NCBI RefSeq assembly: GCF_003576645.1
Contig: NC_044922.1
Location: forward strand, 8,645,062 to 8,709,061
Direction: 5' to 3'
Length of the DNA stretch: 64,000 nucleotides
Source of the DNA: Ipomoea triloba
Taxonomy: Eukaryota; Streptophyta; Magnoliopsida; Solanales; Convolvulaceae
Translations under genes and position numbers: made by a program
The notes under the pieces: model-generated
Seen by the model: only the letters and a program-made list of their open reading frames with translations
Told to the model about the DNA's origin: nothing
The model's database searches: none
Shown here: one piece after another, positions 25,186 through 35,977 of the stretch
How positions within the stretch are numbered: position 1 is the stretch's first letter
How the letters are laid out: the number at the start of each line of letters is the position of its first letter

Positions 25186-25400
25186 TAGTGAATAGTTGGG
25201 TTCGTAGCATAACACAAAAGATATAACTAGTGAATAGTTGGGTTCGTAGCATAACAACAAATATATAACTAGTGAATAGTTGGGTTCGTAGCATAACAAC
25301 AAATATAAAACTAGTGAATAGTTGGGTTCGTAGCATAACAACAAATATAAGCTTAGTGAATAGTTGGGTTCGTAGCATAACAACAAATATAAGCTTCACA
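25186..25400. repeat. 43-bp minisatellite in the LTR, five copies
   Basis: The unit actagtgaatagttgggttcgtagcataac (given here in pieces: actagtgaatag / ttgggttcgtagcataac) repeats five times with a ~43-bp period. The partner LTR has a single copy at 42845-42880. This is an array expansion after insertion, or an assembly effect. Confidence 0.88.
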
Positions 25401-28400
25401 GGATGAGGTTGAGTATGCAAAAATGTCTTGCATGCAAATATGATGTCACGTATATCAATAAAGCATATAGCAATAAATGTGACAAAATATGCAATGCATG
25501 TGATGCTTAGATAGATAAATATGCAAGCAGATATATGAGCAGATAAAGTAAATGACACAGGGATTTATAGTGGTTCGGAGGTGATGTAATCCTCCTACTC
25601 CACTTTCTCCTTCCTCCAGGAGAGATTCCACTATTTTCAATCACCCAGATACAATAGTCAATCTTGTGCTCTTCTAGCACTCCTCTACTCCGAATGCACT
25701 TTTGCTACAGCAACACTCAAACCCGAACGTCTTGCACCCAGCTACACTTAGTTTCCCCGAGTGTCTTGCACAAAGCTACACTCCTACAATTTCTTTTCAA
25801 GAAATAAAGTATTTCTTTTCTAAGACTTGATTTCTCTCGTGTATAGCTCACTGCTTAGCACTTTCAAATCTGATATGACTTGTAGTGTATTTAGTGCTAA
25901 TATTTTTCTGTGTCGTGCTCTTTCACGTGACTGCTTTCTATTCAGTTCCCTCGTCTGTTTTCTCGTGTTGCACTTTCTATTCAGTTCCCTCGTCTGTTTT
26001 CAGATGGTCTTTGTCAAATTTGATGGCTCCGTCAGATGAATTTGAATTTTTGCTTATGATAATCCTCCAACGTTCTTCTGCAATCACTGATATGATTTTC
26101 TTTGTAACTTGTAGCCATCCATCTTTGACTTTGGTAGTGTGAACACTTGACTTTGTTCATAATCCATAAGTTAAACTGCTCTAAAAATATATCCGTTCGG
26201 TGACTCTTGCTTGAGCATAATTGATGCCTCTGAAAAGTATACTGACTTTTCTCATGATGATCTTCAGCTCCTTGTAGCAAATTTGAATTCACCTTTCTTG
26301 AATAAAAAATAGACCATCCTATTTTCCTCCTTGGTTATGCCATACTCATCCTCAAAAATGATTTTTGTTCTTCCCCCTATTTATTTGGGTTTCACGTAAA
26401 TCATACATGGCATACTAGGTTGACCATTAAATGTAGGTCATCCTCATCCTCGTTTCAAGAATATGCATAGTTAGCCTCATCTCCAAAATGACTTGTAGCT
26501 AAGTCATCCTCATCCTCCTTGAATTAATTCCAATAGGCTAAGTCATCCTCATCCTCCTTGAATTAATTCCAATAGGCTAAGTCATCCTCATCCTCATTCT
26601 TGAACTTAAATTCGGTCAAGTCATCCTCTTCTCCCTTTAATTTAATTCAAGTCATCCTCGTCTCCATTCTTGAATTGATTTTCGGCCAAATCAACCTCTT
26701 CTCCAAACTTGATTTAATTTTCGGCCAAGTCATCCTCAATGGCCAAGTCATCCTCATTTCCCTAAATTAAAGAAACAAGGTCATCCTCATCACCAAAAAT
26801 ATTTTCCTTGCATGTGTTAGCCTTTAAAATATTTTGTGAGGGAACTCATTCGAGATTGACTTCAATTTTGACCTTTAATTGNAGATATAACTAGTGAATA
26901 GTTGGGTTCGTAGCATAACAACAAATATAAGCTTCACAGGATGAGGTTGAGTATGCAAAAATGTCTTGCATGCAAATATGATGTCACGTATATCAATAAA
27001 GCATATAGCAATAAATGTGACAAAATATGCAATGCATGTGATGCTTAGATAGATAAATATGCAAGCAGATATATGAGCAGATAAAGTAAATGACACAGGG
27101 ATTTATAGTGGTTCGGAGGTGATGTAATCCTCCTACTCCACTTTCTCCTTCCTCCAGGAGAGATTCCACTATTTTCAATCACCCAGATACAATAGTCAAT
27201 CTTGTGCTCTTCTAGCACTCCTCTACTCCGAATGCACTTTTGCTACAGCAACACTCAAACCCGAACGTCTTGCACCCAGCTACACTTAGTTTCCCCGAGT
27301 GTCTTGCACAAAGCTACACTCCTACAATTTCTTTTCAAGAAATAAAGTATTTCTTTTCTAAGACTTGATTTCTCTCGTGTATAGCTCACTGCTTAGCACT
27401 TTCAAATCTGATATGACTTGTAGTGTATTTAGTGCTAATATTTTTCTGTGTCGTGCTCTTTCACGTGACTGCTTTCTATTCAGTTCCCTCGTCTGTTTTC
27501 TCGTGTTGCACTTTCTATTCAGTTCCCTCGTCTGTTTTCAGATGGTCTTTGTCAAATTTGATGGCTCCGTCAGATGAATTTGAATTTTTGCTTATGATAA
27601 TCCTCCAACGTTCTTCTGCAATCACTGATATGATTTTCTTTGTAACTTGTAGCCATCCATCTTTGACTTTGGTAGTGTGAACACTTGACTTTGTTCATAA
27701 TCCATAAGTTAAACTGCTCTAAAAATATATCCGTTCGGTGACTCTTGCTTGAGCATAATTGATGCCTCTGAAAAGTATACTGACTTTTCTCATGATGATC
27801 TTCAGCTCCTTGTAGCAAATTTGAATTCACCTTTCTTGAATAAAAAATAGACCATCCTATTTTCCTCCTTGGTTATGCCATACTCATCCTCAAAAATGAT
27901 TTTTGTTCTTCCCCCTATTTATTTGGGTTTCACGTAAATCATACATGGCATACTAGGTTGACCATTAAATGTAGGTCATCCTCATCCTCGTTTCAAGAAT
28001 ATGCATAGTTAGCCTCATCTCCAAAATGACTTGTAGCTAAGTCATCCTCATCCTCCTTGAATTAATTCCAATAGGCTAAGTCATCCTCATCCTCCTTGAA
28101 TTAATTCCAATAGGCTAAGTCATCCTCATCCTCATTCTTGAACTTAAATTCGGTCAAGTCATCCTCTTCTCCCTTTAATTTAATTCAAGTCATCCTCGTC
28201 TCCATTCTTGAATTGATTTTCGGCCAAATCAACCTCTTCTCCAAACTTGATTTAATTTTCGGCCAAGTCATCCTCAATGGCCAAGTCATCCTCATTTCCC
28301 TAAATTAAAGAAACAAGGTCATCCTCATCACCAAAAATATTTTCCTTGCATGTGTTAGCCTTTAAAATATTTTGTGAGGGAACTCATTCGAGATTGACTT

Positions 28401-28419
28401 CAATTTTGACCTTTAATTG
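25355..28419. repeat. 1538-bp direct duplication joined at an N (likely assembly artefact)
   Basis: Bases ~25355-26881 reappear at ~26893-28419, apparently without a difference, offset 1538. The junction carries the single N at 26882: on its left cctttaattg breaks off where the LTR should continue caacatcttc, and on its right the sequence restarts within the minisatellite. Removing one copy brings the LTR near the size of its partner. Confidence 0.85.
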
Positions 28420-28712
28420 CAACATCTTCATCACGAATTAATTAATTCTTTCAAAGAATTAATTCTTGCAATTTGAACCGTTGACTTGCTTCGGGATGTC
28501 TTCGAGTCTTGATCAATCTTCCAAATTTTCCTCAATTTGTAAAGTGGAAGCGAATGACTTACAAGTATAAAGTAGAAATTTATACTATTGTAATTTCCGC
28601 TTAACCGATTCGGCTCGTACTTGACGTAATCCTATACTAGACTCAAAATAAAATTGGGGGGTCTAATATTACATTTTTGGTTCATCAAAACAATTACAAT
28701 ATATTCCTAACA

Positions 28713-28726
28713 ATTTCCCCCTTTTT
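28713..28726 (-). other. polypurine tract of the Sirevirus-like element
   Basis: On the minus strand AAAAAGGGGGAAAT directly precedes the LTR start TGTTAGGAAT. The tract primes plus-strand DNA synthesis during reverse transcription. Confidence 0.85.
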
Positions 28727-29089
28727 GATGATACCAAAACCTATACCCGAGCATTTTGGCTATAGTCCAATCATAAATTGATTTTTCATTTTTCGAATTT
28801 TATTTTGACTAGCCAATTGACGAGTTTACAATTTGACTGACCTACTTTCTTTATAATTTAGACACGTACGAAAAGTTGCAAAGTTTGAGGTTCAATTTCA
28901 ATTTTAACTTTTGTCAATAATTTTCTTTTGCCCTCAATTTTGCATGCTACAAAATTAAAGCTTGTGTCCAAAAATTAATAAAGCAATAAAACAACTATAA
29001 ACATAAACAATTCGTACCATATTATATCAAAATCAAAATAAGCTTCATAGTGTTATAATGGTACGTACATAACATACTAGAACTAGAAA

Positions 29090-31531
29090 TCAGTAAATAC
29101 CAAGCATATTATTTATTCTAGATCTAAGCTTCTCGAAGTTACCTTTGCAGTTATCATGTAGAAATTTCTCCTTGACTCTTCCTTCTAAGTAATGCTTGAT
29201 GACTTCCTTTGGATCACTAGCGAGAAATACTCCTCTAGTGTACCATTGAGCACACTCCTTTAGAGTTTTTCCTTCGGTGAGTATCGTCTCTTTGGGTAGG
29301 TGAAGCTTGAACATTTTGATCACCCTATCTTCGTCAACGCACACAGGTGTACCTGAAAAATCAATAATAAATCGAAATGTCGACGATACCCATTCTTCTT
29401 CCCTTTGTGCTTCCCCCTGCGAAGATGATCCACCAAAATGAGAGGGTAACCTTTCTTCCCCCTTTTTGGTAGCATCCAAAACCTTCCTGAATATCACCGT
29501 GTCACCTTTTTGTTGTGCTCTCATCTCTTTGATCAGGATTGAGTCATCTTTGTGCCTTGCGTCCATTTCCTCCAATTTCTTCTCCAATCCTTGGACGGTG
29601 TTGACTAGCGTGTGTAGGCACTCTTGTAACACATCAATACTTGCTTCATGTGACAAGTTGCTCCTTGATGTCACATTTTTCAACTCTTCCACTTGGGCCA
29701 TAACATGCCTCAACTTGCCGTTCACTACACGGTCATTCTTCTCAATTATTTCCTTCTGAGATGTCACAACCTCACTGACTGCTTTCCTTTCTTTCTCTAG
29801 CATCAACATCATCTTGGCAATGAACTCATTTAATTCCTCCTTGATTACTGGGTTTAATCTGTTCATGCCTCGTTCCATACCTGCAATCTGCTCAAATAAT
29901 TTCAAGAAATTTGTGTACAAAGTGTTATTAGAATTGCTTACTGCTTCCTTGAATTCCTTGAGAGCTGCAATGATCATTTCATTCGAATTATCCCCTGATA
30001 AATTCGAAATCACCCTGGCTTGCTGTATTCGGTCTTGAATATTTATTGGCACAGGTCTAGGTGTGGGAGTACTAGCCTGTCCAACATCTACAACATCATC
30101 AACATCACTATGGCTTGGATTAATTTCTACTCCTCCTTCTTGATCTTGTTCGGCCTCAACACCAAATATTTCATTAATTTCTCCTTGTGCATCCACACGT
30201 GTATTGGCCTCAACATAGTCATTTGTGGCATCCAAGTTAGCCACAAAATTGTCACTTTCTTCATTTCCACCTTGATATGCATCACGGTCACCGTCACTTT
30301 CAACTTCACGTGCACCAACATCAACTTGTGACACAAAATCATTGCATTGGTTAGCCTCATCTACACCAATATTTGTGTCCAAGTTAGCCTCAACCTCAAA
30401 AGTGTTGCCATCATCATTTTCAACATTAACTTCCCTTTGGTTGACCTCAACTTCAATTTCATTAACATTTTCCACTTCATACTCCTCATTCTCGGCCTCA
30501 ATGTTGATATCAACGAAATTTGTTCCAAATCGACTTTCATCTACTTCCATTCGGCTTTCTTGATGGGGTTCTTCAACATTCACTTCACGTGTGACATGAT
30601 CATCTAATAAAACATCCATAAAGTCACCTCCAATGTCACTAGTTTGATGTGTCACAACCAATTCCCTTCCGGTCACAACTTCTTCCTCATTGCTTCGAAT
30701 TTCTACTCTAGGAGTTCTTTTTCTCTTCCTAATCGGTGGATTAGGTCTCATAGGTAATTCTCCTTCAACAAGATCCTCCGGTCCGGGTTTCTTTGCATTA
30801 ATTCGGAACAAGTATTTGCTGTTGGTAATAGGCTTTGATTGACCCATTCGAATTCCTTTTCTTCTTAAAAGTTCACCAACCAACATGCTATACCCGAGCT
30901 TCTCCTTGGATTTAACCATTTCAACCAATCTTTCAAACATAACACCACTCCAATCCAATTCACGGTCGGTTTTCATGATAGCATAGATAATACGGGAGAT
31001 TTGGGATGTCAAACTATCAAATCCACCAAGCTTGCACAAAAGACATTTAGCAATAATTTCTAGCAACTTGGCATACTCCCAAATAATATCTTTACGAAAA
31101 CTGGACAACTTTGGCACAATAATACTTGCATCTCTTCGAACCATATGCCAATAATCATGTGAATCAAATATAAAATCCTCAAATTTCATAGCATGCTCAT
31201 CAACATCAAACAAATTTCTAAAATCATCCAAATCAACTTGCACATGAACTCCACCAACAATAGATTCTATATGTGAAATCCTATAGGTAGCATGCTCAAA
31301 GAATTCACTCACATCATCATCAAATATGCCAACATAACCAAAAGTGCATACCTTAAAAATGCCACTCCTTTTCATACCATTGAACACATTTTGAGCAATC
31401 CTTCCATTGATTGAGATGTTCATGAAATCCTCTTTTGTGAGTAGATGCCCCGAATGGATCTTCTCACTAGATGCTTCAACTAGGGTGTTTTCGGGTTGGG
31501 TAGAGCTTGTAGATGCCATCTTTTGGATCAA
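29090..31531 (-). CDS. intact extra 3' ORF of the Sirevirus-like element (env-like position)
   Basis: An uninterrupted 813-residue ORF lies between RNase H and the 3' LTR, where Sireviruses carry an additional, sometimes called envelope-like, gene. The start could be residue 1 or the Met at residue 5 (MASTSSTQPEN). The N-terminal ~270 residues are compact and probably globular (for example KSKEKLGYSMLVGELLRRKG). A basic patch PIRKRKRTPR follows, then a long acidic, low-complexity middle rich in VE, EAN and NVE words. About residues 500-700 are heptad-like with a strong coiled-coil appearance (KLRHVMAQVEELKN, VQGLEKKLEEMDARH). I see no signal peptide or obvious membrane segment, so an envelope role is not supported by sequence. 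Its integrity contrasts with the broken pol. Confidence 0.75.
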   Translation of the reverse strand: MIQKMASTSSTQPENTLVEASSEKIHSGHLLTKEDFMNISINGRIAQNVFNGMKRSGIFKVCTFGYVGIFDDDVSEFFEHATYRISHIESIVGGVHVQVDLDDFRNLFDVDEHAMKFEDFIFDSHDYWHMVRRDASIIVPKLSSFRKDIIWEYAKLLEIIAKCLLCKLGGFDSLTSQISRIIYAIMKTDRELDWSGVMFERLVEMVKSKEKLGYSMLVGELLRRKGIRMGQSKPITNSKYLFRINAKKPGPEDLVEGELPMRPNPPIRKRKRTPRVEIRSNEEEVVTGRELVVTHQTSDIGGDFMDVLLDDHVTREVNVEEPHQESRMEVDESRFGTNFVDINIEAENEEYEVENVNEIEVEVNQREVNVENDDGNTFEVEANLDTNIGVDEANQCNDFVSQVDVGAREVESDGDRDAYQGGNEESDNFVANLDATNDYVEANTRVDAQGEINEIFGVEAEQDQEGGVEINPSHSDVDDVVDVGQASTPTPRPVPINIQDRIQQARVISNLSGDNSNEMIIAALKEFKEAVSNSNNTLYTNFLKLFEQIAGMERGMNRLNPVIKEELNEFIAKMMLMLEKERKAVSEVVTSQKEIIEKNDRVVNGKLRHVMAQVEELKNVTSRSNLSHEASIDVLQECLHTLVNTVQGLEKKLEEMDARHKDDSILIKEMRAQQKGDTVIFRKVLDATKKGEERLPSHFGGSSSQGEAQREEEWVSSTFRFIIDFSGTPVCVDEDRVIKMFKLHLPKETILTEGKTLKECAQWYTRGVFLASDPKEVIKHYLEGRVKEKFLHDNCKGNFEKLRSRINNMLGIY

Positions 31532-32421
31532 TTTCGGGTGGGTAGAAATTGGATGTAGAAATTTTGAGTGTAATTTGAGAGTGTTGTTTGAATTGTTGAG
31601 AGGGTTTTTGAGTGTGGTTGTCTCTTGAGGACGACGGGTGGGGGGATTTGGGAATGTGAGGGGTTTTAGCTTTTAGGTTTAAATGGTGAGTGGGAATCAA
31701 GGAATTTTATAGGTCAAGATTTAGGTGCTCATCTACCAATATGCCCTCGCAATTAATGCTATGAATTCAAAAGGTAGAGGGGCATTTTGGTCATAATAGG
31801 TAGTGGTAGAAATTGCTCAACTTGCCAAATATGGATATAGAAATTCGGTGCATTTAAAAGGTAGGGATGCATCAAATCACATATTCAATTTAAAGCTGAC
31901 AAGGTAGGAAAACATTCCTTCACAAAGTAAATGCAATCAGATAAGAAAGTCAATAAATTTTGTCAGGTAGCAGTTCTAGGAAATGTAAATTTCCTATCAG
32001 TAAAAAGAACATGAAACCTACTACATAAGACCAAAAGCATAAGGACAAAACACGTAAACCCATTTCTCATGAGTCATGCATGGCAAGTAGGACAATTTTA
32101 AATACTAAGCAAATATTACACTCACCTACTAACAGTAACACATAAATAAAGTCTAGCATGCGTAATGATTAAAACATAGATAAAGATAACATGCATAGAT
32201 CATATGCGTACATAGATAAACAAATAAGCAAATATGGTCACACAATAAATGTACACATATACCATAAAAAGTAACACATGCATATGTACGAAAATAACTA
32301 AAATAAGCAAATAACGCAATTAAAACACAAATATAGAACATGCATACGTAAAAATCACATAAAAATGCATAAGAACATGCATAAAGTAAATCATGAGCTT
32401 ATAAGATAGAGATAGTGATAC
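31532..32421 (-). other. spacer between pol and the 3' ORF
   Basis: Non-coding. It contains the likely leader of the downstream ORF and, at 32150-32380, a run of diverged acatgcata/aaataagcaa words. No splice acceptor was proved. Confidence 0.5.
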
Positions 32422-33019
32422 TTAGCTCATTTCGATCATACCCATCTCGTGCCTTAGAGTATTGAATCTTGATTCGCATAAAGGCTTCGTGAGAATATCG
32501 GCAATTTGACTTTCCGTGAGTATATATTCGATCTTTAAATCCTTCTTTTCAACATGATCTCGAATAAAATGGTGTCTTACGTCAATATGTTTGGTACGCG
32601 AGTGAAGCACTGGATTTTGGGTAATCGCAATTGCACTAGTATTATCACAGAAAATACTAACGTCATCGCAATTGATCCCGTAATCTTTTAATTGTTGCTT
32701 CATCCATAAGATTTGCGCACAACACCTCCCTGCTGCGATATATTCCGCTTCGGCTGTACTTGTTGCAATGGAGTTTTGTTTCTTGCTAAACCAAGAGACC
32801 AATCTTCCCCCTAAGAACTGTCACGTTCCTGAGGTACTTTTTCTGTCTATTTTGCACCCTGCAAAATCTGCATCTGAAAATCCAGTTAGTTCAAAATTAC
32901 CTTCTTTGGGATACCATAATCCCACATTGATAGTTCCTTTGAGATAACGGATAATCTTCTTGGTAGCTTGAAAATGACTTTCTTTTGGCTGTGATTGGAA
33001 TCTAGCACATACACCCACT
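32422..33019 (-). pseudogene. copia RNase H end of pol (broken)
   Basis: Minus-strand translation gives VCARFQSQPKESHFQATK, FSDADFAGCKIDRKSTSGT, a stop at 32821-32823, then VSWFSKKQNSIATSTAEAEY, IFCDNTSAIAITQNPVLH, SRTKHIDVRHHFIRDHV and ADILTKPL. These are standard copia RNase H motifs with the DAD, E and D catalytic positions visible. The normal junction with reverse transcriptase (…SRPDISYSV) is interrupted by the solo LTR at 33025-35972. Confidence 0.9.
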
Positions 33020-33024
33020 GAGTA

Positions 33025-35972
33025 TGTAACCCCTCGTCATTTCCGGATCAGATTAAGGTTCGAGAAATATGTTTTAAGCTAAGACATACCTGAGATGAGT
33101 GACCGATGCGTCAAAAGGATTTTTATAAGGAAATATAGTTGTTATCAAGCTGTGATCGTTCGTGCCGGTCACGAACCGTAAAAAAAAAAATTTAAATTTA
33201 GGAACTAGTATTTGGACTCGTTTGTCCTAGAAAAGGGATTTCTAGACACCATACCATTATTTTTGAATTTCCTATTGAATTAAATTAGCCCATAGCAGCA
33301 AAAATTTATTTTTGATCGTACATCGCGAAGATTCTGCGGTGTACCGAACCTAGCCCAAATTGGAGCTTTTGACTGGAATAAAATTTTAGTTTCAAGAATA
33401 TTCTATTTAAATTATTTCCTACCGAAATTTCATCTGTTTTAACCCCAAACAGTCCATGTTAAGATATTTTTTTCCCAAGATTTCTAGGATGGTGACACTT
33501 GTCACTTTAATCCACCCTTAAATATTATTATATAAGTGGGAAATGAATTTTTGGTCTTCATTTTCCCATTTGGCCGAAAAAAAAAAGAGGGGAAAGGGGA
33601 GTGAATTTCTTCCATCTTCAACCTCAAGCTTCAAGGACTCCATAGCCAATCTTTCTTCACAATTTCATCAAAGATTCGGTAAAACTTTAATTTTATTCGG
33701 TAGATAGCTTTATTTCCTTTCCTAGATTAAGAATCTAAGTCTTGATTTCTTGAATCTTGTTGTTATGATGATGAATTGGGAGCTAGGGTTTCAAGAAGGA
33801 ATTGGGGAAAATCCACCAAAAGCATCTTTAAGACAATATTAACTACTTTGGAGGTAAGGAGTTCCCTTAAGTTGGACTAGATTGCTCAAATTTGAATAAT
33901 TGATGGTTGATTGTGACTTGGTGAAATTTAGTAAAAATGTTTAGTATAAGTTGCCTGTATATGGTGTATATAAGGTGTATGTATAAATCATATTTATGCC
34001 CATATAGGCTTACACTTGTGAAAATATTGACAAGAAATTTAACTAGTCTCTGGCAGTAACTTCCGTGAATTTCTGGGACAAATCGGTAAGGTATTTTGAT
34101 CCAATTTTTTTTATATACATGTAGTTCTATACGTGTAGATGCTACCATAAAAATTTCATAATTTTTGGAGTAGTATAAGTGTGGTTTCAAAATTATTTTC
34201 CAAAACTGGTCCAGAGAGAAGAAAAATCCGGACAGCACACTGCCAAGGGCAAAAAGGGAATTTTCTGTGTAAATTCGTGAACCTAGATGACCAAAACTTT
34301 TTATGAACATCAAGTACTATGAGTTAGGGTTCTACCAAAAAAATTTCAAGTGAAAAAGAGTTCGGGAACTATTCTTACCGGCTCGATCTTTCAGACTGCG
34401 CCAAGCTGAAATTTCTGAAAAGAAATGGTTAAAACCAATGTCGTTAAAGAGAAAAGAGAAGGAAAACCTTAGTTTCTGAGCAAGAGGAGGAGGACCTTGA
34501 CTAACCCACGGGTGGCATATGCTCTGCATGAAGTGCCCTTGCCCAGCGGTTGTTACATATTAAATGTTGTGCCGTATGACATCCAATTCATACTTATGCG
34601 ACGTCTAGTCGCTGGGTACTATATAACTCGTCGGATGCGGTATTCCCACGGGGGTGTGCACACTTAAGGTATAGATACCCCGATTATTGCGGGCAGGTTT
34701 CGTTTTAACGGACCCGGTTAGGCCGACTGGGAATCATTTTAACGTACCTGGTGCCAAGGGATCAGCGTTAGATCGGGGAACGACCACTACCCCGATCAAT
34801 GATCCAAGTGGTCAAAGAGGGAGACAATTAGAGTGCTCCAAAGGCCTCACACTTTCGAAGAAGAAACTAAGTGAATTTTTGTAAGGAGATATGACTACTC
34901 TGTAGCGGAGATGAGATGGAAATTGATGGAAAGCTCCTTGAGAGGAACGGTTGAAAACTAGTTTGAATAACTACAGGTTTGACTGGAGGAAAATATTATT
35001 TCCTATTTGTAAGAGAAGTCCAATTTGACTAAGTGATATGATTTCTTCTACGTACGTATATGTTTCACTGTGTTGTTATACTTTAATCAAAAATATATGT
35101 TTTAGAAAACCTTTATTTAAGTTTGGGCGATCCACGGATCTCCTTGCTTAGCCGTCGCGCTAACTACACTTCAATGTGTTGCTTTCAGATGGAGTTCAGC
35201 GTTAGTTCTTGCAGTCCGACGAACTCCCCTAGTTCGTCGGAAGGTGTAGGTCGTGGCATGGACTACGACGTTTTTGTACAGCAGATGAGTGGCGCTGACC
35301 CTTATGCGCCTGGCTATGCTCCTACAGCTCCCAATAGCTCACCGGCAGTAAATAGTGTTCTTCCTATTCCTGAGGGTCCTGACGTACAGGCCACTTTTGG
35401 TTTTTACCCCATCGAGGTGCTGGTAGGAAGTAACCCCCTAGAGTTTATAGTTTATTATCCTTACCCTTGGGACCCGAGTCCTCCCGAGAGTTGGGAGGAG
35501 TGGTCTATGGTCATAGTCGCTTCCCGGTTCCTAGACCATATCACATGGTACGAAGGGGAATGGCATCTTGTCTGGGGTGAGTTTACGGGTCCGACGTATC
35601 TCCAGATCGTGTAAGCAGGATGCACAGAAGGTCTGTAGGGGTTTATTCCTTTTGTGTAAATATATTTTGTAGCCAGGGGAGTGACTGATCTTGGTTAGTG
35701 GGGACATGTAGGGCTTTAAACTTATGTTGGCCGTTAGGCAAAATTTCCGGTACTTACTTTGTAAATATTTATATATATATATATATATCTTGTATGTTAT
35801 TTCAAAATGAGTGACTGTGTGTGTTGAGTAAGTTTCTTTTAGCCTGTGCACCTGAAGCGGGGTCTGTCAAGGGGATGATAGAACTTGTTTTGGGTGTGGC
35901 GGTAACACCTTGGGTTGTACGGCAAGCCAGACTCCTCAGGATGTACGGTAAGCCGGCCCGAGGAGTGTTACA
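33025..35972 (+). mobile_element. solo LTR (gypsy-type, family 1) inside copia pol
   Basis: 2948 bp starting TGTAACCCCTCG and ending CGAGGAGTGTTACA, flanked by perfect GAGTA duplications (33020-33024 and 35973-35977). Homologous over many blocks to the solo LTR at 20661-23137, in the same orientation. There is no gag/pol inside. It carries an open reading frame near its 3' end (35123-35614) and a TA tract at 35768-35787. A candidate short intron/exon feature, ctttcag before ATG at 35189, is visible. Confidence 0.87.
35123..35614 (+). CDS. 163-residue ORF within the solo LTR, function unknown
   Basis: An open frame of 163 codons begins MGDPRISLLSRRANYTSM; a second Met (35189, MEFSVSSCSPTNSPSS) directly follows ctttcag, which looks like a splice acceptor. 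Composition is unusual for an LTR: Ser/Pro/Tyr-rich, with PYAPGYAPTAP, YYPYPWDPSPPESWEEW and HITWYEGEWHLVWGEF, acidic and aromatic. I recognise no domain. The related LTR at 20661 keeps the upstream cttgcttagccgtcgcgctaac motif but not the frame. It could be a fortuitous ORF in an LTR leader or a real LTR-encoded peptide. Confidence 0.4.
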   Translation: MGDPRISLLSRRANYTSMCCFQMEFSVSSCSPTNSPSSSEGVGRGMDYDVFVQQMSGADPYAPGYAPTAPNSSPAVNSVLPIPEGPDVQATFGFYPIEVLVGSNPLEFIVYYPYPWDPSPPESWEEWSMVIVASRFLDHITWYEGEWHLVWGEFTGPTYLQIV

Positions 35973-35977
35973 GAGTA

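Larger units (their letters stand above)
24892..28712 (-). repeat. 3' LTR of the Sirevirus-like element (with internal duplication)
   Basis: TGTTGGTCCCGATAGGG at the left and ...ATTCCTAACA at the right (plus strand) match the ends of the other LTR. It is 3821 bp against 2127 bp for its partner. The excess is explained by a 1538-bp duplication joined at an N and an expanded 43-bp minisatellite; a segment near 25975 is also replaced relative to the partner. Repeated short tcatcctcatcctc motifs occur at 26420-26800 and 27970-28330. Confidence 0.88.

Noticed and set aside
25075..25558. Frames with repeated CYEPNYSL / MLRTQLFT units
   Set aside because: These are readings of the 43-bp LTR minisatellite in two frames, not a repeat protein.
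25827..27830. Several 70-86 residue frames present twice
   Set aside because: They lie in LTR sequence and are duplicated only because of the 1538-bp repeat; no domain and no codon bias.
29466..30607. Plus-strand frames opposite the copia 3' ORF
   Set aside because: They are antisense shadows of the 813-residue minus-strand ORF.
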